Below are positions 30,313 through 39,569 of a stretch of 64,000 bases of DNA, piece by piece; positions within the stretch are counted from its first letter, which is position 1, and each line of letters starts with the position of its first letter. The stretch lies in NCBI GenBank assembly GCA_947373225.1, contig CANBWX010000001.1, positions 1 to 64,000 of the forward strand, in the 5' to 3' direction. The position numbers and the translations under genes were made by a program. The notes under the pieces were generated by a model. That model was not told where the DNA came from. It made no database searches and worked only from the letters and a program-made list of their open reading frames with translations. This DNA comes from Flavobacteriaceae bacterium (lineage in GTDB: Bacteria; Bacteroidota; Bacteroidia; Flavobacteriales; Flavobacteriaceae).

Positions 30313-31782
30313 ATGAATTCAGAAAATGTACAAACCAAATGGGGACAATTTATTTCCCTCGTAATAGTATTCTTCTTTTGGGGATTTGTTGGCTCCGCCA
30401 ATGATATTTTGATCCCAGTTTTCAAAAAAGTATTTACCTTATCTCAAGTTCAATCACAATTAGTTGCTTGGGCTTTTTATGTTGCTTACTTTGTAGGAGC
30501 TATCATCTTCTTTCTTATTTCCTTGAAATCAGATGTTTTACAAAAATTCGGCTATAAAAAAACACTAGCTGCCGGATTGATTGTATCTGCAATTGGTTCG
30601 TTTTTATTTATTCCTGCAGCAACAATGGAAAGTTTTCCATTCTTTTTAACTGCGTTATTCACCGTTGGTTTAGGTTTTTCTATCCAACAAATTGTTGCAA
30701 ATCCATTAGCTATTAAAATGGGAAGCCCAGCAACCGGAGCTCACCGTTTGACATTAGCAGGGGGTGTAAACTCTTTTGGAACTACAATTGGAGCTATTTT
30801 ATTAGGAATTGCTTTGTTTGGAATGGGAGATAATAAAAAAACAGCTCTTTCTTTAGAAGATATTAAATTACCTTTTATCATTTTAGGAGTTGCTTTTATT
30901 TTAGTTGCAATTTTTATGCTTGTATCTAAAATTGAAGATCCAGCGAAGCAAGAAGAAGCTAAAATCGAACATGGACATAAAAATTTTAGTATTCTAGATT
31001 ATCCTCAGTTATACTTAGGAATGCTAGCCATTTTTATTTATGTTGGTACCGAAGTAACAATTATTAGTAACCTGCCTGCATTATTAAAAACACGTGAATT
31101 TGGAAGCATTTTAGAAGGTGCAATTCCTCCTTTTATAGCACTTTATTGGGGAAGTTTAATGATTGGTCGCTGGAATGGTGGGGTTAATGTTTTCAATACT
31201 TCAAAACTTCTAAATACAGTTCTTAAATTTATTGTTCCTGCTTTAGCTTTTGGAGTTATTATTGGTGCTAATATATTTGCAGGTCATGATGTTTCTGCTT
31301 TTTATATTTACCCAATCTGGATATTAATCTTTATTTTTGTAAGCTTTATTGGTGGCAAAAACGCTGGTAAAACGTTAATGCTTTTTGGACTGTCTGGTCT
31401 TTTAATGATGTTCTTTGGACTCGTTTGCCCTGATAAAGAAATTGCAAAATTCTTCTTCATCTCAGGCGGTTTGTTCGCTTCTATCATGTGGCCATCAATC
31501 TTTGACTTAGCCATTGCAGGTTTAGGAAAAAATACAGGAAAAGCTTCTTCTTTCTTAATTATGATGATTCTTGGTGGTGGAGTTATTCCTTTAATTCAAG
31601 GAAGTATTTGTGATTTTGACATAACTAGTCCTGGAGGAATAATGGGAATTACTTGGACCCATTTCTCCTATATAGTTCCACTTATTGGTTTTGGATATTT
31701 AGCATTTTATGGTTTCTACTGTCCAAAAATTCTAAAAAAACAAGGAGTTTACCATGTTGAAAGTGAAGGTGGAGGTCATTAA
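30313..31782 (+). CDS. Sugar MFS transporter (FucP/GluP family)
   Basis: FFFWGFVGSANDILIPVFKKVF, ANPLA, GGVNSFGTTIGA motifs. Confidence 0.88.
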   Translation: MNSENVQTKWGQFISLVIVFFFWGFVGSANDILIPVFKKVFTLSQVQSQLVAWAFYVAYFVGAIIFFLISLKSDVLQKFGYKKTLAAGLIVSAIGSFLFIPAATMESFPFFLTALFTVGLGFSIQQIVANPLAIKMGSPATGAHRLTLAGGVNSFGTTIGAILLGIALFGMGDNKKTALSLEDIKLPFIILGVAFILVAIFMLVSKIEDPAKQEEAKIEHGHKNFSILDYPQLYLGMLAIFIYVGTEVTIISNLPALLKTREFGSILEGAIPPFIALYWGSLMIGRWNGGVNVFNTSKLLNTVLKFIVPALAFGVIIGANIFAGHDVSAFYIYPIWILIFIFVSFIGGKNAGKTLMLFGLSGLLMMFFGLVCPDKEIAKFFFISGGLFASIMWPSIFDLAIAGLGKNTGKASSFLIMMILGGGVIPLIQGSICDFDITSPGGIMGITWTHFSYIVPLIGFGYLAFYGFYCPKILKKQGVYHVESEGGGH

Positions 31783-31802
31783 TTAATTCATAATTGCCCA
31801 AT

Positions 31803-31842
31803 AAAAAAGTCGCATTTCAATGAAATGCGACTTTTTTTATGC
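31803..31842. terminator. Bidirectional intrinsic terminator
   Basis: aaaaaagtcgcatttcaatgaaatgcgacttttttt between convergent genes. Confidence 0.88.
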
Positions 31843-31855
31843 TTAAGAATTTCTC

Positions 31856-32512
31856 TTATTTATTTCCTTTCTCGAAATCAGCAACAAACTGCGCCAATCC
31901 AATATCAGTCAAAGGGTGTTTCAACAAACCATAAATAGCCGAAAGTGGTCCAGTCATAACATCAGCACCAATTTTGGCACAGTTTACAATGTGCATCGTG
32001 TGACGTACCGAAGCAGCAAGAATTTGCGTTTCGTAACCGTAATTATCATAGATCAAACGGATTTCTTCAATAAGCGCCAATCCATCTGTAGAAACATCGT
32101 CTAAACGACCAATGAAAGGAGATACATAAGTAGCTCCAGCTTTAGCAGCCAATAAAGCCTGACCAGCTGAAAATACTAAAGTAACATTGGTTTTGATTCC
32201 TTTATCCGAAAAATATTTTGCCGCCATAACACCTTCTTTGGTCATTGGCAATTTAACCACAATTTGCTCATGCAAATCAGCTAATTCTTCACCTTCTTTC
32301 ACCATTCCGTCAAAGTCAAGCGCATTTACTTCGGCACTTACATCACCATCCACAAGGTTGCAAATGTCAACATAATGTTTCAAAATACTGTTTTTTCCAG
32401 TAATTCCTTCTTTCGCCATCAAAGATGGATTTGTCGTAACTCCGTCTAAAACTCCAAGAGCTTGTGCTTCTTTAATCTGAGCTAAATTCGCTGTGTCAAT
32501 AAAAAATTTCAT
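31856..32512 (-). CDS. fsa: Fructose-6-phosphate aldolase / transaldolase (TalC/FSA)
   Basis: [45 protein letters not shown], short 218-aa TalC subtype. Confidence 0.93.
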   Translation of the reverse strand: MKFFIDTANLAQIKEAQALGVLDGVTTNPSLMAKEGITGKNSILKHYVDICNLVDGDVSAEVNALDFDGMVKEGEELADLHEQIVVKLPMTKEGVMAAKYFSDKGIKTNVTLVFSAGQALLAAKAGATYVSPFIGRLDDVSTDGLALIEEIRLIYDNYGYETQILAASVRHTMHIVNCAKIGADVMTGPLSAIYGLLKHPLTDIGLAQFVADFEKGNK

Positions 32513-32543
32513 AAATATCTGTTTAATTGGGTGTTTATTTTTT

Positions 32544-32630
32544 GGGCGTGCCCCTTAGGGTCGGGCTTTACGTTACAATCTTTTACTTTTTCAAGAAAAG
32601 TAAAAGGATTTTCACTTCAATCCCTCACGC
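32544..32630 (-). repeat. Intergenic repeat family copy 3
   Basis: minus strand gcgtgagggattgaagtgaaaatcct-tttacttttcttgaaaaagtaaa-agattgtaacgtaaagcccgaccctaaggggcacgccc. Confidence 0.75.
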
Positions 32631-32645
32631 AGAATTCGTGCAAAA

Positions 32646-33449
32646 TTACAATTTATAATGATTCATTAACATTTTTTCATAGACTTTATCAGGAAGAATT
32701 CGTTTGAGAACAATCGAAAATTTCTGCATAAAAACACCTACTTTATAATGAATTTTTGGATTTGGATTTAAGATGATTTTATAAACAGCTTCTGCCATTT
32801 CGTTTGGATTGCTACCGCTATCAACATGCTCATTCATCATTTTAAGCGTATTTCCATACGGAATTTCATAAGCCGAATCCTTTATTAATGGCGCATGAAA
32901 CCGACCAGAAGCAATATTCGTAGCAAAATCTCCCGGAGCCACATTCGTAATATAAATCCCAAATGATTTTACTTCCATTCGCAACGCTTCGGTAATGAGT
33001 TCTAATGCACCTTTCGAAGCCGAATAAACGCTTCGATACGGCAAACCCATATAGGCTGCAATTGATGTAATATTAATTATCAACCCCGATTGTTGAACAC
33101 GCATTTGTGGCAAAACCGCTTTCATCACTTCAATAGGACCGAAGAAATTAGTCTCAAAATTATTCTTGATTTCATTCGCTGGAATTTCTTCCAAAGGACC
33201 AGTAATTCCAACACCAGCATTATTGATCACAATATCTAATTGACCTGTCAGAGCAATAACTTTGGCTACAGCCGTGACAATTGTATCGGTATTTCGAACA
33301 TCTAAAGCGACCAGCGGAAAAACAGAATTCAAAACCTGATCTGGATTCCGGCTTGTTCCATAAACGATGAAACCTTTATGGTGCAAAAACTCGCCAATAG
33401 ACTTCCCTATTCCCGAAGAACCTCCTGTAATTAAAACTACTTTATTCAT
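32646..33449 (-). CDS. SDR family oxidoreductase
   Basis: VLITGGSSGIGKSIG, VINNAGVG, YSASKGAL. Confidence 0.9.
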   Translation of the reverse strand: MNKVVLITGGSSGIGKSIGEFLHHKGFIVYGTSRNPDQVLNSVFPLVALDVRNTDTIVTAVAKVIALTGQLDIVINNAGVGITGPLEEIPANEIKNNFETNFFGPIEVMKAVLPQMRVQQSGLIINITSIAAYMGLPYRSVYSASKGALELITEALRMEVKSFGIYITNVAPGDFATNIASGRFHAPLIKDSAYEIPYGNTLKMMNEHVDSGSNPNEMAEAVYKIILNPNPKIHYKVGVFMQKFSIVLKRILPDKVYEKMLMNHYKL

Positions 33450-33527
33450 TTTTTGTTTGGAAATTAAGATTTAAAACCATCCAAAAATAAAAAAATCCTC
33501 CGTAAGGAAGATTAAATATATTGAAAA

Positions 33528-33551
33528 GATTGCTTTGTACCTCGCAATGAC
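33528..33551 (-). repeat. GTCATTGCGAGGTACAAAGCAATC repeat motif
   Basis: minus strand gtcattgcgaggtacaaagcaatc, 3' of SRP RNA. Confidence 0.65.
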
Positions 33552-33560
33552 TAAAAAAAT

Positions 33561-33653
33561 GGCAAGCGACCTACATCGCACCGCTCAACCACGTACCCTT
33601 GCTATGTTCCCATCCTGGGGGATTTTGCAGGAGCTGGTCGTGTAGGACTTGCC
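33561..33653 (-). ncRNA. ffs: Bacterial small SRP RNA (4.5S-like)
   Basis: minus strand ggcaagtcctacacgaccagctcctgcaaaatcccccaggatgggaacatagcaagggtacgtggttgagcggtgcgatgtaggtcgcttgcc; closing stem GGCAAG/CTTGCC followed by T-run. Confidence 0.9.
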
Positions 33654-33657
33654 GGTG

Positions 33658-33688
33658 CAAATATACAATCTATTTTATATTTTTGCAA
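33658..33688 (-). promoter_or_regulatory. SRP RNA promoter TTG-N20-TATATTTG
   Basis: CAAATATA 33658-33665, CAA 33686-33688 on + strand, ~5 nt upstream of RNA 5' end. Confidence 0.6.
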
Positions 33689-33742
33689 GGGCTTTGCGCC
33701 TATAAAATATCGTTGTATATTGCATCATCAAAATTTTAATTT

Positions 33743-34792
33743 ATGAAAAATTATAACTTCCTATTTATCATTTTATTAGGAATCACTTTGGCTAATTGTG
33801 GAGGTACAAAAAAAGGTGAAAATACTTTATTTACTTTCGATAATTCTAATTATAAAGCAAAATACCTCCCCCAAGACGTGGTACAATTAGGAGTCTTAAA
33901 CTCCAATTCGAAAGAAATTGATAGTATTGTTTACTTTGTCAATGATAAAAAAGTGGGGGCAACAAAAGGTTTTAGTAAATTACCATTTCCTCTAAAAGAC
34001 AGAAAACTTGGTTATCAAAATCTAAAAGCAACGGTATATTTTGGTGGTGAAAACTCGGATGCAATAGCAAGAATTGAGTTGGTTTCTGATATTTTACCAA
34101 AACCATTGAAGTATACAATTGTAAATACATTCGCTCACGACACGGCTTCATTTACGGAAGGATTTGAATTTCATAAAGACACATTATATGAAAGTACAGG
34201 TCTAAATGGTAAATCTTTTTTAAGAAAATATGATTATAAAACAGGAAAAGTGTTTAAACATGTCGATTTAGATTCAAAATATTTTGGAGAAGGAATTACT
34301 TTCATTAATAATAAAATGTACCAATTAACTTGGCAATCGAAAGTAGGTTTTATTTATAATGAAAACACGTTGAAATTAGAAAAAACTTTCGCTTTCGACA
34401 AAGATATTGAAGGTTGGGGAATGACAAATGATGGAAAATACATTTATCAATCTGACGGAACAGAGAAAATTTGGAAAATGGATCCCAACACTCAAAAAAT
34501 GATTGATCATATCAATGTTTATTCGGCGGATTCTAAAATAAAATCAGTTAATGAATTAGAATATATTAATGGGAAATTCTATGTGAATGTTTGGCAAAAA
34601 GACGCCATTGCAGTTGTGAATCCAGCTAATGGTGCTGTTGAAGGAATTTTGGATATGTCAGGATTGAGAAAATTAAGTAATGCAAAACCTGAAAATGTTT
34701 TAAACGGAATTGCCTACAATCCAAAAACTAAAACCATTTTTGTTACTGGAAAAAACTGGGATAAAATGTTCGAAATCAAGGTTTCGGAATAA
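33743..34792 (+). CDS. Glutaminyl-peptide cyclotransferase (beta-propeller type), lipoprotein
   Basis: LANCGGTKK lipobox; HDTASFTEGFEFHKDTLYESTGLNGKS, ELEYINGKFYVNVWQKDAI, NGIAYNPKTKTIFVTGKNWDKMFEI. Confidence 0.88.
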   Translation: MKNYNFLFIILLGITLANCGGTKKGENTLFTFDNSNYKAKYLPQDVVQLGVLNSNSKEIDSIVYFVNDKKVGATKGFSKLPFPLKDRKLGYQNLKATVYFGGENSDAIARIELVSDILPKPLKYTIVNTFAHDTASFTEGFEFHKDTLYESTGLNGKSFLRKYDYKTGKVFKHVDLDSKYFGEGITFINNKMYQLTWQSKVGFIYNENTLKLEKTFAFDKDIEGWGMTNDGKYIYQSDGTEKIWKMDPNTQKMIDHINVYSADSKIKSVNELEYINGKFYVNVWQKDAIAVVNPANGAVEGILDMSGLRKLSNAKPENVLNGIAYNPKTKTIFVTGKNWDKMFEIKVSE

Positions 34793-34891
34793 TTTCAAAA
34801 ATCGCAAATTCACAAATTATAAATCTAAAGTAAAAATTATAATTTGCGGATTTTCGGTATTTTTTTTTTAATCAAAATACTTTCACGTCAA

Positions 34892-36133
34892 ATGAAAACG
34901 CTAATCATCAACATCAAGGAATTACTTCAAGTGCGGGAAAATTGTGTTTTGAAAGTTTCTGGTGCCGAAATGGCGGTTTTACCAACAATCAAAAATGCGT
35001 ATTTGGTTATTCAAAACGGACTTATTTCCGATTTTGGTTCGATGGAAGATTTACCCGAAGAACTCAATCCCGAAAAATGTATTGATGTTGATGGAAAAAT
35101 AATTTTGCCCGCTTGGTGCGACAGTCATACACATATTGTATATGCCGGCAATCGAGAACAAGAATTTGTAGATCGCATCAATGGAATGACTTATGAAGAA
35201 ATTGCTAATCGTGGTGGTGGGATTTTAAATTCAGCCACCAAGTTGAACGAAACTTCCGAAGAAGAAATTTATAACCAATCGAAAGTACGATTAGAAGAAA
35301 TAATGCGCTTGGGAACTGGTGCTGTCGAAATAAAATCAGGCTATGGACTTACGGTTGAAGGCGAACTTAAAATACTTCGTATAATCAAGCGATTGTCAAA
35401 TGAATATCCAATAACAATAAAAACAACTTTTCTTGGTGCACACGCCATTCCAAAGGAATTTGCAGCGAATCGAAAAGCCTATATTGATTTGATTATAGAC
35501 GAAATGCTTCCTGAAATCGCCAAAAATAATCTGGCCGATTTTATCGATGTTTTTTGCGAAACGGGTTATTTTACCGTTGCTGAAACTGAACAAATTATAG
35601 AAGCGGGAATAAAATTTGGTTTAAAACCTAAAATTCACGTGAATCAGTTCAATTCGATTGGAGGAATTCAAGCTGCAGTTAAACACAACGCACTTTCGGT
35701 AGATCATTTAGAAATTATGAAACCCGAAGATATTGAAGTTTTGAAAAATTCCGAAACGATGCCAGTTGCTTTGCCTTCGTGTTCCTATTTCCTTGGGATT
35801 CCTTATACACCAGCACGCGAAATGATTACAAAAGGTTTACCAATTGCACTTGCAACCGACTTTAATCCAGGTTCAACTCCATCAGGAAATATGAATTTTG
35901 TAGTTTCAACAGCTTGCATAAAAATGAAAATGACTCCCGAAGAAGCCATAAATGCTGCAACAATAAATGGTGCTTATGCGATGGGAATTTCCGAAACCCA
36001 CGGAAGTATTACCATTGGCAAAAAAGCCAACCTAATTATAACAAAAACCATTTCTTCCTATTACCAACTTCCTTATGCTTTTGGCAGTAATTTAATAGAA
36101 TCTGTTATAATTGAAGGTAACTTTATTGCATAA
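34892..36133 (+). CDS. hutI: Imidazolonepropionase
   Basis: DSHTHIVYAGNREQEF, EIKSGYGL, DFNPGSTPSGNM; start moved to ATG at 34892. Confidence 0.94.
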   Translation: MKTLIINIKELLQVRENCVLKVSGAEMAVLPTIKNAYLVIQNGLISDFGSMEDLPEELNPEKCIDVDGKIILPAWCDSHTHIVYAGNREQEFVDRINGMTYEEIANRGGGILNSATKLNETSEEEIYNQSKVRLEEIMRLGTGAVEIKSGYGLTVEGELKILRIIKRLSNEYPITIKTTFLGAHAIPKEFAANRKAYIDLIIDEMLPEIAKNNLADFIDVFCETGYFTVAETEQIIEAGIKFGLKPKIHVNQFNSIGGIQAAVKHNALSVDHLEIMKPEDIEVLKNSETMPVALPSCSYFLGIPYTPAREMITKGLPIALATDFNPGSTPSGNMNFVVSTACIKMKMTPEEAINAATINGAYAMGISETHGSITIGKKANLIITKTISSYYQLPYAFGSNLIESVIIEGNFIA

Positions 36134-36163
36134 AAAAAGAGGAACAATTTGCTCCTCTTTTTC
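36132..36163. terminator. Intrinsic terminator between convergent hutI and coiled-coil gene
   Basis: aaaaaaagaggaacaatttgctcctctttttct. Confidence 0.8.
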
Positions 36164-36183
36164 TATATTAAACATTTACTCTT

Positions 36184-37074
36184 TTATTTTAAAGTGAAAC
36201 TAGTTTTAGAAACCAATTCATCTTTGTCAAAAACATTTACAAAATAAGTTCCTTTTGCAAAATCTTTACCCGGCAAATCTTGTGAAACTTGAACTGTTTT
36301 ATTTTCATACTTCACATTAGTTATAAAGCTATAAACCAAAGATTTATCTCCAAAATTTACAGTTTGCTTATCTCCAATAACACTAGCTTTACTATCGATT
36401 ATTTGCACATAATAGGATTTGTCGCCCGATTTTGCAATTTGGTTTTCAGCAATTGTAAAACTAATTTTAAGCATATTTACTCTTCCTGCTTTTTCAGTTT
36501 CAATTTGTTTTCCTGAACTTCTTACTTTATAAGCAGAAGCTTTCATATCTAAAACAGTTAATTTTGATCCTTTTTCAACAGTTTTTGAAAGTTCATCATT
36601 TTGACCCGCTAATACTTCATTATTTTTTTTAGATTCTCCAAGAACAACAACGGTACTATCTCGTTGAGTAGTTAATTTTGTGTTTTGCTTTTTCAAACCT
36701 TCATTTTCAGTCATCAAAACTTTCATATCTCCCTGTAATTTAACAAATTGAGTTTTGAATTTTGACATTGAAGCTACATCACCTTTAGATTTTTTGACTT
36801 CTTCAATTAAATTAACCACTTTATCTCTTTCTTTTTTCAATTCATCAGACATAGAGGTGTTTTCTGCAATAGCTGCATCATAAGTTGTTTTGAGTTCTTG
36901 CAAGTTTTTTACCACTGAATCTTTTTCGGAAACGGTTTTTGTTAACTCTGTTTGAACTGATTTTGCATCAGTCGTCACTTTGAAAATATAACCTAAACTT
37001 CCTATTAATAGTGCCGTTAATACCGCAATAACTACCTTTAAACTTGAACTTGACTTGTTTTGTTGATCTTCCAT
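36184..37074 (-). CDS. Hypothetical membrane-anchored coiled-coil protein
   Basis: N-terminal TM, long heptad-rich region, C-terminal beta domain (KGTYFVNVFDKDELVSKTSFTLK). Confidence 0.7.
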   Translation of the reverse strand: MEDQQNKSSSSLKVVIAVLTALLIGSLGYIFKVTTDAKSVQTELTKTVSEKDSVVKNLQELKTTYDAAIAENTSMSDELKKERDKVVNLIEEVKKSKGDVASMSKFKTQFVKLQGDMKVLMTENEGLKKQNTKLTTQRDSTVVVLGESKKNNEVLAGQNDELSKTVEKGSKLTVLDMKASAYKVRSSGKQIETEKAGRVNMLKISFTIAENQIAKSGDKSYYVQIIDSKASVIGDKQTVNFGDKSLVYSFITNVKYENKTVQVSQDLPGKDFAKGTYFVNVFDKDELVSKTSFTLK

Positions 37075-37162
37075 AATTTTTTTTAAAACAAATTTAATAA
37101 AATATATTTAATCAAATAACGTTTTCGCAACAATTATATTATATTTGAGCATTAAATATTCT

Positions 37163-38203
37163 ATGGAAAAACTTATCCCATTTTCAAGCAATGACCTTGC
37201 AAAGGTTACTAATCACAGGAGTGGTGAAATAAAATTTGGAGAAAAAATGCTAACTATTCCGAAAGGAACTGACTCATTATTATTCCTAAAAAATTGTGAT
37301 GCAAAATATGTATTGTTTGGTATTCCAGAGGACATTGGAGTTAGAGCAAATTTTGGTAGACCTGGAGCAGCATCGGCTTGGGATAGCGCCATAAAAAGTA
37401 TTGCCAATATTCAACATAATCGTTTTTGCAAAGGATATCAATTACTTGTTTTAGGACAATTAGATGTTTGTCAAGAAATGAAAGAGGTAGAAAATTTGAA
37501 TTTTCACGATGCTGATGATAGATCAAAATTAAGCAAACTGGTAGAAAAAATAGATAAAGAGGTTTCTCATATTATTTTTAATATTGTAAAATCAGGAAAA
37601 ACCCCGATTATCATTGGTGGTGGGCATAATAATTCTTATGGTAATATAAAAGGTACGGCTCTTTCCAAAGGAAAACCAATAAATGCAATCAATTTTGATG
37701 CTCATTCTGATTTTAGGATTTTAGAAGGACGCCACAGCGGAAACGGTTTTTCATATGCCTATGAGGAAGGTTTTTTGAAAAAATATTTTATTTTTGGTTT
37801 ACATGAAAATTATACTTCGAAAAGTGTATTGGATATTATCAAAAAAATTGAAGATCGAGTTCGTTATAATACCTACGATAGCATTAAAATCAGAAAAGAA
37901 AAAGAATTTAATCAAGAATTGGTTCAAGCAATTGAATTTATACAAAATGATTATTACGGAATAGAAATTGATCTTGATGCAATCCCGAATATTGCCAGTA
38001 GCGCCATGACTTTGAGCGGTTTTTCTATTGAAGAGTTAAGACAATTTGTTTCCTATTTTGGCAAAAACAAAAACGCTTCTTATTTGCATATTTGCGAAGG
38101 AGCGCCTGACTTGGGTGAAGAAAAAAATAATCATTTAATTGGGAAACTTATAGGCTATTTAGTAACCGATTTTATAAAATCGAATTCCAATATAATTCCA
38201 TAA
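37163..38203 (+). CDS. hutG: Formimidoylglutamase / arginase family
   Basis: IIIGGGHNNSYG, NAINFDAHSDFR, GIEIDLDAI metal sites; start moved to 37163. Confidence 0.85.
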   Translation: MEKLIPFSSNDLAKVTNHRSGEIKFGEKMLTIPKGTDSLLFLKNCDAKYVLFGIPEDIGVRANFGRPGAASAWDSAIKSIANIQHNRFCKGYQLLVLGQLDVCQEMKEVENLNFHDADDRSKLSKLVEKIDKEVSHIIFNIVKSGKTPIIIGGGHNNSYGNIKGTALSKGKPINAINFDAHSDFRILEGRHSGNGFSYAYEEGFLKKYFIFGLHENYTSKSVLDIIKKIEDRVRYNTYDSIKIRKEKEFNQELVQAIEFIQNDYYGIEIDLDAIPNIASSAMTLSGFSIEELRQFVSYFGKNKNASYLHICEGAPDLGEEKNNHLIGKLIGYLVTDFIKSNSNIIP

Positions 38204-38302
38204 ACTAAATACTAAAAGTATATTTTTATTCTTCAAAAATAATAAACCTATCTTTGTGCAACTATATCTGTAATTATTACAAGATATTTAATACAAAAAT
38301 TT

Positions 38303-39559
38303 ATGTTATTCGAAGATTTATCACTTTCAAAAAGTATACAAAGAGCCGTATTTGAAGAAGGCTACATAAGCCCTACTCCTATTCAAGAACAATCCATTCC
38401 ACTAGTTTTAGCAGGTCGCGATTTAATAGGTTGTGCTCAAACAGGAACAGGAAAAACGGCTGCATTTGCTATTCCAATCATTCATCAATTACACCGAATT
38501 GTTGGTTCATCAAAAAAAGCCAAAGTAATTCGGGCACTAATTGTTACACCAACTCGAGAATTAGCCGTTCAAATTGGCCAAAGTTTTGACACTTATGGCA
38601 AGTATACTAATTTGACACAATTGACAATTTTTGGTGGAGTATCTCAAAATCCGCAAGTAGATGCACTCCAAAAAGGAATCGATGTTCTTGTGGCAACACC
38701 GGGAAGATTACTCGATTTGCACAAACAAGGTTTTATAGATTTAGATAATTTACATACTTTAGTCCTTGATGAAGCAGATCAAATGCTCGACATGGGATTT
38801 ATAAATGATGTAAAAAAGATTGTAAAGCTTACGCCAAAAAACAGACAAACGTTATTATTTTCGGCAACAATGCCAATTGTGATTCGGGAATTAGCCGAAA
38901 TGTTCTTGACAGATCCTGCCAAAGTGGAAGTTTCTCCAGTATCATCTACTGCCGAAAATGTAGAACAACGTGTTTATTTTGTAGAAAAAGGCGAAAAGAG
39001 AAACTTGCTTTACCATTTAATCAAAAATGAAAATTTATCGGATGTTTTGGTTTTTTCAAGAACCAAACACGGAGCAGATAATGTGGTAAAAGCTTTGCGC
39101 AAAAACAATATTGCTGCCGAAGCCATTCACGGAGATAAATCACAAAATGCGAGACAACGTGTTTTAGATGCTTTCAAAAATAAAGAAGTTGGAGTATTAG
39201 TAGCCACTGATATTGCTGCTCGTGGAATTGATATTGACCAATTGCCGTTTGTAATTAATTTTGATTTGCCTAATATTCCAGAAACCTACGTACATCGAAT
39301 TGGTAGAACCGGTCGCGCTGGAAACGATGGAGTTGCAATTTCATTTTGTGGTAAAGATGAACATCAATATTGGAAAGACATTCAAAAATTAATCAAAGTC
39401 GATGTAAAAATCGTAAGCGATCATCCTTATCCTTGGCACTCTGGTAATCCTGAAACTGCACCGGGTACAAGTCAACAAAAAAACTCAAACCGAAGCGGTG
39501 GTGCTCATAAATCACGTAAATCTGACGCTTCAAAACAAAATAAAAAACGCTGGTATTAA
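38303..39559 (+). CDS. DEAD/DEAH-box RNA helicase
   Basis: [39 protein letters not shown], basic C-tail. Confidence 0.94.
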   Translation: MLFEDLSLSKSIQRAVFEEGYISPTPIQEQSIPLVLAGRDLIGCAQTGTGKTAAFAIPIIHQLHRIVGSSKKAKVIRALIVTPTRELAVQIGQSFDTYGKYTNLTQLTIFGGVSQNPQVDALQKGIDVLVATPGRLLDLHKQGFIDLDNLHTLVLDEADQMLDMGFINDVKKIVKLTPKNRQTLLFSATMPIVIRELAEMFLTDPAKVEVSPVSSTAENVEQRVYFVEKGEKRNLLYHLIKNENLSDVLVFSRTKHGADNVVKALRKNNIAAEAIHGDKSQNARQRVLDAFKNKEVGVLVATDIAARGIDIDQLPFVINFDLPNIPETYVHRIGRTGRAGNDGVAISFCGKDEHQYWKDIQKLIKVDVKIVSDHPYPWHSGNPETAPGTSQQKNSNRSGGAHKSRKSDASKQNKKRWY

Positions 39560-39569
39560 CCAGCGTTTC
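39545..39569. terminator. Bidirectional hairpin with both convergent stop codons in the loop
   Basis: aacgctgg-tattaa-ccagcgtt. Confidence 0.65.
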
